NCBI GenBank assembly: GCA_934098745.1
Contig: CAKOPG010000010.1
Location: forward strand, 1 to 62,590
Source of the DNA: an uncultured Bacilli bacterium
GTDB taxonomy: Bacteria; Bacillota_I; Bacilli_A; RF39; UBA660
Direction: 5' to 3'
Length of the DNA: 62,590 nt
In this document: positions 53,544 to 60,749 of the stretch, in pieces
How the letters are laid out: every line of letters starts with the position of its first letter
Numbering within the stretch: position 1 is the first letter of the stretch
The notes under the pieces: generated by a model
What the model was told of the DNA's origin: nothing
The model's database searches: none
Seen by the model: the letters and a program-made list of their open reading frames with translations, nothing else
Position numbers and translations under genes: made by a program

Positions 53544-53735
53544 CCTTAAGTATATTACTTAAGGACCCTTTTGTATGTATCCAAATGCCTTACATTATAA
53601 GGATTTAAACTATATTTTATAACATTCTAAATTATAAAAAAATCGAATTTTGTATTTACAGAAAATAAGTGTCATGCTATAATTTATATAGGTTAGATAA
53701 AGATAGAGGTATGTCCCTAAGTAATATACTTAAGG
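53544..53735 (+). promoter_or_regulatory. Candidate invertible promoter element R (OFF orientation)
   Basis: Homologue of element L in inverse orientation, with ends 53544-53564 and 53715-53735 (near-palindromic CCTTAAGTA...TACTTAAGG; a few mismatches). The promoter TTTACA (53655-53660), 17 bases, TATAAT (53678-53683) with TGC before it reads on the plus strand, away from the surface gene that starts at 53524 and into the antisense end of the YihY gene. Inversion of the element about its ends would place the promoter exactly as in L. Confidence 0.72.
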
Positions 53736-53742
53736 ACCTTTT
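53711..53742. terminator. Terminator hairpin formed by palindrome R2
   Basis: AAGGACC with TTTTT continues the palindrome; on the minus strand it ends the YihY operon. Its position mirrors the L2 hairpin. Confidence 0.65.
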
Positions 53743-53764
53743 TAATAATATTAAAACAGAAAGA

Positions 53765-54709
53765 TCAATTTGAATCTTTCTGTTTATCTTCTTTAGGTAT
53801 ATCCTGTTTATTTTCAATAACTTCTTTATTTTTATTATTAACTTTTCTTTTCTTCTTTTTTAATTCTTCCTCTAATTTAAGTTGTTCATCAATTAATTCT
53901 TGTTCTTCTTTTCTAGATACATTAATAGCCATACCAAATACAAATATATAAGACAAGAAGAATACCCATACCATCATAATTATAATAGCCGATAAATTAC
54001 CATATAAAATATCATATCTTGCAAAATATTGTAAATAGAACTTAAATACAACTGTAGCAACTAACCACATAAATGTAGTAAACATTGCCCCATAAGTCGT
54101 TTCAGAACTTTTAATATTTTTACTTGGTGCTATCGTATATATAAGCTTAATATTAAAATAAATTATAAATATCGTAAGGGGCCATTTAATTATATTAAAT
54201 ATAACAATAGCCTCTTCAGCATATGTTTCTAATATTTTCGCATTCTTCATTATTTTTAAAATACTATCACCAAATATAGGTACTACCATTAAGAATATAA
54301 ATAGAATAATTATAATTATCAAAAGAATAAATGAACTAATTCTATTTTTTATCCAATCACTATTTCTTATTTTATATAAAGTATTCGACGTAACAATAAT
54401 AGCATTTGTACCATTAGAAGCTAAAACAAAAGCCATTATATTAAATAATCCAACATTTCTATCGAATCCTTTACCCGAAATAACATCAATAATTACATTA
54501 CTAACTTGTTCCGGCATTAGATTTCTAACTAAATTAGTAACCAAGTCAATTGAAATATTAAAAGAAGAAGCCAGTAATACCAAAATTGTCAACATTGGAA
54601 TTATTGCTAAAATTATATAGAAAGCAATATTTGCTGGTAATATGGCCATTTCTGGCTTTTGTAATATCTTAAATAATTTTTTAAAATACCCCTTCATCTT
54701 CTCTTTCAT
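53765..54709 (-). CDS. YihY/BrkB-family membrane protein
   Basis: 314 residues from the ATG at 54709, preceded by GAGG. Six hydrophobic helices. The family signature near the start, PEMAILPANIAFYIILAIIPML, and the central SNGTNAIIVTSNTLYKIRN are typical of the YihY/UPF0761 (formerly called RNase BN) family. The C terminus is a long charged Lys/Glu-rich tail. The family probably transports or flips a small molecule; the RNase claim was withdrawn for E. coli. It is translationally coupled to the sensor gene upstream (54721). Confidence 0.88.
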   Translation of the reverse strand: MKEKMKGYFKKLFKILQKPEMAILPANIAFYIILAIIPMLTILVLLASSFNISIDLVTNLVRNLMPEQVSNVIIDVISGKGFDRNVGLFNIMAFVLASNGTNAIIVTSNTLYKIRNSDWIKNRISSFILLIIIIILFIFLMVVPIFGDSILKIMKNAKILETYAEEAIVIFNIIKWPLTIFIIYFNIKLIYTIAPSKNIKSSETTYGAMFTTFMWLVATVVFKFYLQYFARYDILYGNLSAIIIMMVWVFFLSYIFVFGMAINVSRKEEQELIDEQLKLEEELKKKKRKVNNKNKEVIENKQDIPKEDKQKDSN

Positions 54710-54720
54710 ATCAAACCTCA

Positions 54721-56763
54721 TTATAATTTTTCTTTTGCTTGTCTCATCGATAATGTTGCCTCATTAATCGCATCATCTATGGTCTTAATATCATCTAATA
54801 TCATACTGTAACCTAAAGTAGCTCCAAAACCATGTGGTAATCCCTTTAATTCTTTACTAATTTTTCTTGTATATTCAATTACTTTCTTCTCATCATATCC
54901 AACCATATATACTAAAAACTCATTACCATCAGTTCTTATTATATCTGTATTCTCTTCTTGATTGACAATTAACATACTAGCTGCTTTCTTAATTACTTCA
55001 TCCCCTTCAGAATGTCCATAATTATCATTAATATATTTAATATTATTCAAATCTATTATTACTATTGCTTGTGGATATATAACATTTTCATCCCAAGACT
55101 TAATATTATAATTTAGATAATTTCTATTCTTTAATGAAGTCATAACATCGATAAATTTTAATTTATCTTCTTTATTTAGATCTTTTTTCTTTCTACTACG
55201 TTTAAATATTATTATCGTTGTTCCTATCATTATAATTATAACTAAACTAATTATTAAAACATATTTCATCAATGTACTAAGTTCATTCTTAGAATTAGTA
55301 ACATAATCTGTTTGATATTCATACTTTATTTCTTTATAATTAACTGAAGATACATAAAAACTATACAATTCATAAAAAGTTTTATTCTTATTAACATCTC
55401 TAATCGCAAAAGTATAATTATTATCTAATACTCCCTGATATATAATTTTATATCCCTTAAATTTCTTATCTTTATAGTATTCATATGTATCTGTATTCAT
55501 AATAACAATACTATTATTTCCTATATTTCTAAGTAATGCATCAGTATTATCATATCCTTTAGGAGTTATTCCATTACTTACTAAATAATCATATAAATAT
55601 GTTCCATTAACTGTATATACATCTTTTCCTTTTAAACTACGAATAGTATCAACTATATAATTATCTTTACTTAAAACAACATAATCTTCCTTAAAAGGAC
55701 TAATTGTATTTAAGACATCGACATTAACTCCTGTCGTATTAAAATCAGCAAATAATAAATCTACTTCTCCATTAGAAAACGCTTGTTTCAAAGAAGCAAT
55801 ATTACTATAACCAACAATCTTAAAATCTACATTAGCTAAATCTTCAAAACTACTTAAATAATTAGAAATAGTTCCTACAAACTCTTTATTAATTGTATTT
55901 TCATAGGGCATATTTGTAACATATCCATATACATAGTTACTAGCATTATAATTCATTTTTTCAGCTTCACTAATCTTTTTATATTTAAATATTGTATTTA
56001 ATAAATATGTTTTATAATTATCACTTTCAAATTCTTTTTGATATATCATTAAATACTTATTCATAATACTCTTTAATGTCTTATCATTACTTACATTTAT
56101 AACATATTTCTTATATAAATCATTCATATGATATACAATATTTAAATCATTACTTAATATTTCATCCATATACATCGTTTGTGGTAATATTAAATAATCA
56201 ACTTCCCCTGAATTATATAAACTTAACATCTCGGTAATATCTTTTGCACTAACATATTTTACCGAAGGAACACTCCCAATATAATATCTAATATTATTAA
56301 TATCATTATCTAATACTGAAACGTTTTTATCACTTAAATCACTATAATCATTTATTCCCACATTATCTTTACTAAGTATTACATAATAATCTTTATACAT
56401 AAGCATATCATCATCAGACAATTCTGTATTATAATCTAATATCTTAAAAGAAACATTTCTTAAATTACTAGCATTTCCAGATAAATAAGAAACTTTATTA
56501 AATTCTATTCCATAAGAATTAGTAAACTCCTCTAGAAAAGAAAATATCATTCCTTCCCCATTCTGTCCATATACCGGAACATCATTATATACACTAACAT
56601 CTATAACATTATTACTATGATTATTAATCCAATTCTTCTCAAGTATTGAAAAACTAGATGAATCTTTTGTATAGTTAAGTATAAAAATAATAAATGATAT
56701 AACTAATATTAAACCTATTATTGATAATACTATTATTTTATTTACTTTATTATTATTTTTCAT
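54721..56763 (-). CDS. Sensor with two solute-binding domains and degenerate GGDEF domain
   Basis: 680 residues. An N-terminal membrane helix (about 9-28) is followed by two extracellular periplasmic-binding-protein-like domains (SBP_bac_3 type; about 35-265 and 280-480). A second membrane helix near 500-525 leads to a cytoplasmic GGDEF-like domain from about 540 (DVMTSLKNRNYLN). The active-site motif reads TDGNEF instead of GGDEF, and no RxxD inhibitory site is evident upstream of it. Most enzymes need the second Gly and first Asp for diguanylate cyclase activity, so this domain may be inactive, may bind a nucleotide, or may make a different product. It is coupled to the YihY gene downstream. 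Confidence 0.85.
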   Translation of the reverse strand: MKNNNKVNKIIVLSIIGLILVISFIIFILNYTKDSSSFSILEKNWINNHSNNVIDVSVYNDVPVYGQNGEGMIFSFLEEFTNSYGIEFNKVSYLSGNASNLRNVSFKILDYNTELSDDDMLMYKDYYVILSKDNVGINDYSDLSDKNVSVLDNDINNIRYYIGSVPSVKYVSAKDITEMLSLYNSGEVDYLILPQTMYMDEILSNDLNIVYHMNDLYKKYVINVSNDKTLKSIMNKYLMIYQKEFESDNYKTYLLNTIFKYKKISEAEKMNYNASNYVYGYVTNMPYENTINKEFVGTISNYLSSFEDLANVDFKIVGYSNIASLKQAFSNGEVDLLFADFNTTGVNVDVLNTISPFKEDYVVLSKDNYIVDTIRSLKGKDVYTVNGTYLYDYLVSNGITPKGYDNTDALLRNIGNNSIVIMNTDTYEYYKDKKFKGYKIIYQGVLDNNYTFAIRDVNKNKTFYELYSFYVSSVNYKEIKYEYQTDYVTNSKNELSTLMKYVLIISLVIIIMIGTTIIIFKRSRKKKDLNKEDKLKFIDVMTSLKNRNYLNYNIKSWDENVIYPQAIVIIDLNNIKYINDNYGHSEGDEVIKKAASMLIVNQEENTDIIRTDGNEFLVYMVGYDEKKVIEYTRKISKELKGLPHGFGATLGYSMILDDIKTIDDAINEATLSMRQAKEKL

Positions 56764-56772
56764 ATCTTGCTC

Positions 56773-57228
56773 CTATCCTTTAGTATAACTAATCGTATCA
56801 CTCTCTGGATGTTTTGTACCAGCTATTACAAAAGACGTATCTTCTTCACTATCTTTCTTATCTTGACTTAATATATAACCAAAATCATAGTACTTTTTAA
56901 CTTCATCATCATAGTAATCTAATGTCTTATTAGCTATTTCTTTTGCTTTATCTTTAGAAGTCGTATCTGTATAAACTATCTCTATATATATAATCTTTCC
57001 TTGTACTCTTACAGTTACTTTAGATACTTCTTCCATACTACCTATTTCATCTTTTAATTTTTTAGTTTCACTTTCATCTATCTTAACTAAGCCATTTAAT
57101 CTATCACCATATTCAGTCTTACCAGATGAAAAAAGCATTCTTGCTATAATAATAAATAATATTATAAATAGTATTAAAGCAAGCCCTCCAACTATTGCTA
57201 ACCCCTTATGTCTTTTTATCAATTCCAT
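56773..57228 (-). CDS. Single-pass membrane protein of unknown function
   Basis: 151 residues from the start at 57228 (MELIKRHKGLAIVGG), preceded by GGAGG. One membrane helix (about 9-32) is followed by an extracellular alpha/beta domain (KLKDEIGSMEEVSKVTVRVQGKI...) and a polar C-terminal tail. It may be related to small anchored alpha/beta proteins near wall enzymes but I recognise no family. It precedes the sensor gene by nine bases and is likely in the same unit. Confidence 0.65.
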   Translation of the reverse strand: MELIKRHKGLAIVGGLALILFIILFIIIARMLFSSGKTEYGDRLNGLVKIDESETKKLKDEIGSMEEVSKVTVRVQGKIIYIEIVYTDTTSKDKAKEIANKTLDYYDDEVKKYYDFGYILSQDKKDSEEDTSFVIAGTKHPESDTISYTKG

Positions 57229-57328
57229 ATTTACCTCCACTATATTTATAATTATACAATAAATATTTTTATTTTTCAATTAGTTATTATATAATATGAT
57301 TTTTTTATTTAGATTTTGATTTTTAATC

Positions 57329-57357
57329 TTGAAATTATTTTATATATATTATATAAT
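57329..57357 (+). promoter_or_regulatory. Promoter of the GspE/PilB-like ATPase
   Basis: TTGAAA (57329-57334), 17-base spacer, TATAAT (57352-57357). Confidence 0.82.
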
Positions 57358-57392
57358 TAATAAAGAATAGGAATGAAGGGAATTGTGATACT

Positions 57393-58667
57393 ATGCAAAA
57401 TAATATTGACTTTATTAATACCCCCGTTGTTGATGTTGTTAATAAAATTATTTATGATTCAGCCCGTATCGGCGCTAGTGATATTCACTTTGATCATACA
57501 GATACTTGCCTTAAAGTAAGAATACGTATCGATGGTGTCCTAAATGATTATATCGACATTCCTAATGAAGTTAAAAATAATGTTATAACTCGTATCAAAA
57601 TATTATCTGGCATGAATATTACCGAAACAAGATTACCTCAAGATGGAGCTATTAAAACTAATCTATCAGGACTTGACCTCGATATGAGAGTTTCCTCCCT
57701 ACCAACTAAAAAGGGAGAAAAAATAGTTATTCGTATTCTTGATTATTCTAGAAGTTTAAAAGGTATTGAATACCTTTACTTCTCTGAAGATAATTATAAA
57801 AAAGTATTAAAAATGATCTCTGTACCAAATGGTATTATCTTAGTAACTGGAGCTACTGGTAGTGGTAAATCTACTACCGTCTATTCTTTCTTACAAAAAC
57901 TAAATGTAAAAGGCTCTAATCTAATTACTGTTGAAGACCCTGTCGAAATGGATATTGAAGGCATTAACCAAGTACAAGTTAATAGTGAAATAGGTCTAGA
58001 CTTTGCTACCGTATTAAGAAGTATTTTAAGACAAGACCCTAACGTTATTATGATTGGTGAAATAAGAGATAGTGAAACAGCTCAAATAGCTGTAAGAGCT
58101 TCTATTACCGGCCACTTAGTATTATCTACCCTTCACACCAATAATTCTCTAACTACTATTGAAAGATTACTTGATATGGAAGTAGAAAGATACTTATTAG
58201 CTTCCGCTCTAACCGGAATTGTCAGTCAGAAATTAGCTAGAAAACTTTGTGATAAATGTAAAAAGCAACGTGCCTTAACCCCATATGAGCAAGAAATGTT
58301 CAAAAAATTTCTCGATATTGATGTCACTACCGTATATGAAGCCGTTGGCTGTCCCCATTGTTCTGGTGGTTATCATGGCCGTATTGCTGTTCAAGAAGTA
58401 TTATTACTATCTCCCCAAATAAAAGATGCCATCAACGCTAAAATACCCAAAGCCAAATTAAGAGAATTAGTATATTCTGATGATGTTATTACCCTATTAC
58501 AAGACGGATTATATAAAGTAATTGCTGGCCTTACTACTATTTCTGAAGTAATAAAACTAACTGAAGCCGACGACGAAATTAACTCGATAGAAAGAATTCA
58601 AGCCGAACACAGAAAAAAAGAAAATGATGAAAATACTCCTGAAGAAATACCTAAAGAAGATTTTTAA
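57393..58667 (+). CDS. GspE/PilB-family assembly ATPase
   Basis: 424-residue hexameric secretion ATPase that drives assembly of type IV pili or pseudopili. ARIGASDIHFDH opens the N2 domain. Walker A is GATGSGKSTT, the Asp box follows in TVEDPVE, Walker B is VIMIGEIRDSETA, and the His box is TGHLVLSTLHTN. A zinc-binding tetracysteine (CDKCKK and CPHCSG) is present as in PilB/GspE. It lacks the large N-terminal MshEN domain of full-length PilB and is longer than ComGA. No pilC, pilM or prepilin peptidase is adjacent, so the machinery is dispersed. Probable partners in this window are the pilins at 15971 and 35223. Confidence 0.93.
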   Translation: MQNNIDFINTPVVDVVNKIIYDSARIGASDIHFDHTDTCLKVRIRIDGVLNDYIDIPNEVKNNVITRIKILSGMNITETRLPQDGAIKTNLSGLDLDMRVSSLPTKKGEKIVIRILDYSRSLKGIEYLYFSEDNYKKVLKMISVPNGIILVTGATGSGKSTTVYSFLQKLNVKGSNLITVEDPVEMDIEGINQVQVNSEIGLDFATVLRSILRQDPNVIMIGEIRDSETAQIAVRASITGHLVLSTLHTNNSLTTIERLLDMEVERYLLASALTGIVSQKLARKLCDKCKKQRALTPYEQEMFKKFLDIDVTTVYEAVGCPHCSGGYHGRIAVQEVLLLSPQIKDAINAKIPKAKLRELVYSDDVITLLQDGLYKVIAGLTTISEVIKLTEADDEINSIERIQAEHRKKENDENTPEEIPKEDF

Positions 58668-58690
58668 AAGATGAATTTCATCTTTTTTTC
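58667..58690 (+). terminator. Terminator after the ATPase gene
   Basis: AAAGATGA (58667-58674) and TCATCTTT (58678-58685) followed by TTTTC on the plus strand. Confidence 0.78.
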
Positions 58691-58713
58691 TTAATCATAT
58701 TTATAAAAATGAA

Positions 58714-58742
58714 TTTACAAAAGAAACATAAAATGATAAAAT
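58714..58742 (+). promoter_or_regulatory. Promoter of the lipoprotein-transglutaminase pair
   Basis: TTTACA (58714-58719), 17-base spacer, TAAAAT (58737-58742). Confidence 0.6.
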
Positions 58743-58775
58743 TATATATATAATGAAAAGAGGTAAAAACATATA

Positions 58776-59783
58776 ATGAAAAGAAAATTAACTATTTTAG
58801 TCATCTTATTTTGTACATTTTTAACTGGCTGTTCTCTATTTAAAAGTGATATTATGGAAGATATTACTATTTATACAACTACATATCCCCTAGATTATTT
58901 AATTAATTATCTATACAAAGATCATTCTACTATTAATAGTATTTATCCAAATGGTGTTAACTTTAAAGAATATGTTATATCTGATAAAAAAATAACTGAA
59001 TTTGCTAAAAGTGATTTATTTATATTTAATAGTCAAGATCAAGATCGTGATTATGCTGTAAAAATGTTAAATAAAAATAAAAATCTCCTTTTAATAGATT
59101 CTGCTTTAGGTATGAATTATACTAATTCTTTTGAAGAATTATGGTTAAACCCTTATAACTACTTAATGATGGCTAAAAATATTAAAGATAGCTTAAGTGA
59201 ATATATTACTAACCCCTATTTAGTAGAAGATATAGATAATAACTATGAAAATTTAAAATATGAATTATCTAAACTAGATGCTACTTATCAAGATGTCTTA
59301 ATAAATGCTCCATATAAAACTATTGTTACTGATAATTCCCTATTTAAATTCTTAGAAAAATATAATATTCAAGTAATTGTTTTAGAAGAAGAAATTAAAA
59401 ATATTACCATTAAAGATAATATGAGTATATCTGATATATCTAAAGAATATAATATTAAAGCAAGTGATATTCTAACATATAATAATAAAACTGATGAAAC
59501 AGTAACTAATGGGGAAGTTATTAAAGTACCTATTAAAGTAATTGAAACATCCGATGTCAATAAAGTTAAAAAACTAATTAGTGATAAACAGATTAAATAT
59601 ATATATTCTGCTAATACCGAAACCAATAATATCGTTAATAACTTAATTAAAGATAATAACTTAGAATTAGTAACTATTAATGATATGTATAGTATTGATG
59701 GTGGTATTACCAACAGCAATGAAACATACTTAACTATCATGAATGATAATTTAGAACTATTAAAAAAAGAATTATATAAATAA
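58776..59783 (+). CDS. ZnuA-like lipoprotein with inserted LysM domain and no metal ligands
   Basis: 335 residues, lipoprotein signal with the lipobox LTGC (Cys19). The framework is that of metal-ABC substrate-binding proteins: ITIYTTTYPLDYLINYL, SDLFIFNSQDQD, ELWLNPYNYLMMAKNI, a long linker helix, TIVTDNSLFKFLEKYNI and a final strand-helix set. All the usual ligand His positions are replaced (for example the canonical DPHxWL is EELWL, and the HdAF motif is DNSLF). At about residues 211-252 a LysM-like segment (ISDISKEYNIKASDILTYNN...NGEVIKVP) interrupts the second lobe. It probably no longer carries metal but may bind peptidoglycan. The transglutaminase gene follows nine bases later. Confidence 0.75.
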   Translation: MKRKLTILVILFCTFLTGCSLFKSDIMEDITIYTTTYPLDYLINYLYKDHSTINSIYPNGVNFKEYVISDKKITEFAKSDLFIFNSQDQDRDYAVKMLNKNKNLLLIDSALGMNYTNSFEELWLNPYNYLMMAKNIKDSLSEYITNPYLVEDIDNNYENLKYELSKLDATYQDVLINAPYKTIVTDNSLFKFLEKYNIQVIVLEEEIKNITIKDNMSISDISKEYNIKASDILTYNNKTDETVTNGEVIKVPIKVIETSDVNKVKKLISDKQIKYIYSANTETNNIVNNLIKDNNLELVTINDMYSIDGGITNSNETYLTIMNDNLELLKKELYK

Positions 59784-59792
59784 GGAGGGATA

Positions 59793-60698
59793 ATGAAATA
59801 CTTTATTAGTATCCTTGGTATTATTTCTATAATATTTGTTACTATTATTAACTTCTATCCTGAAGAAGTAAGAAATTTTATAGATGATACTTTTAATAAA
59901 AAAGAATATATTATTGCTAAACCTAATAATTATTATCTAGAAAGTAATTTTAATTATATAAAAAACTATACTGATGATGTTTCAAATAAAGAAGAACTTT
60001 TAGATTATATATATTATGTTATTAATACTGGTAGTGATTATGCTGATGGAGAATGTACTATAGAATACACTGATTGCGTTAAAGATTTAAACGATATTGC
60101 TAATGATGAAAAAAATTTATCTGTTATAAATAACTTTGTTCATCCTTACAATAGCTTTAAAACCATTTCTTTTACTTATAATGATCGTGGCGAATTTTCA
60201 ATGATTATTGAACATATTTATACTCCTGAAGAAATAAGTGAACTTAATTATATTATAGATAATAAATTAAAAGAATTAATTACCGATAATATGTCTAATG
60301 TAGAAAAAATAAAAAGTATTCATGATTATATTATAGATAATACTAAGTATGATACCTTAAAAACCGAAAATATTTCTGATACCACATATAAATCAAATAC
60401 TGCTTATGGAGTATTAATGCAAGGATATGGTATATGTAGTGGTTATTCTGATACAATGGCTATCTTCTTAAACAAACTAAATATTCCTAACTATAAAATA
60501 AGTAATGACTCCCATATCTGGAATTTAGTATATATCAATGGCCTATGGGCTCATATAGATGCTACTTGGGACGATCCCGTTAGTGAATTTAATGAAAATA
60601 GAGATACTTATTTCTTAATAAGTACTGAAGAATTAAATAAATTAAATGATAAAACCCATTCCTTCGATAAACAAATTTATAAAGAAGCTTATTCCTAA
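59793..60698 (+). CDS. Membrane-anchored transglutaminase-like cysteine protein
   Basis: 301 residues. One N-terminal helix (about 3-18) anchors the protein outside the cell. The C-terminal half is a transglutaminase-like (papain-fold) core with the catalytic triad visible: Cys in GYGICSGYSD, His in NDSHIWNLVYING and Asp in HIDATWDDP. The N-terminal half is unknown. Such domains act as peptidases or cross-linking enzymes on cell-surface proteins. It follows the LysM-bearing lipoprotein in the same unit and converges on the variable surface gene; whether it acts on those surface proteins is speculative. Confidence 0.88.
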   Translation: MKYFISILGIISIIFVTIINFYPEEVRNFIDDTFNKKEYIIAKPNNYYLESNFNYIKNYTDDVSNKEELLDYIYYVINTGSDYADGECTIEYTDCVKDLNDIANDEKNLSVINNFVHPYNSFKTISFTYNDRGEFSMIIEHIYTPEEISELNYIIDNKLKELITDNMSNVEKIKSIHDYIIDNTKYDTLKTENISDTTYKSNTAYGVLMQGYGICSGYSDTMAIFLNKLNIPNYKISNDSHIWNLVYINGLWAHIDATWDDPVSEFNENRDTYFLISTEELNKLNDKTHSFDKQIYKEAYS

Positions 60699-60710
60699 GC
60701 TTCTTTCTTT
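60681..60710. terminator. Perfect 11-bp stem with TTCC/GGAA tetraloop
   Basis: AAAGAAGCTTA (60681-60691), TTCC, TAAGCTTCTTT (60696-60706). On the plus strand TTTCTTTATTT follows, so it can terminate the transglutaminase gene. On the minus strand the loop reads GGAA. It lies about 50 bases beyond the end of the variable surface gene, where diversity-generating retroelements place a GRNA-tetraloop hairpin. Confidence 0.82.
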
Positions 60711-60749
60711 ATTTATCAAACTTAATTATATTTTATCTAGTATTAATGT

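Noticed and set aside
51550..53735. Inversion of the whole 51755 gene between elements L and R
   Set aside because: The two elements are inverted repeats flanking the gene, so homologous recombination could flip it. But both promoters point outward, and flipping the gene would not place it behind either promoter. Inversion of each short element about its own palindromes explains the layout better.
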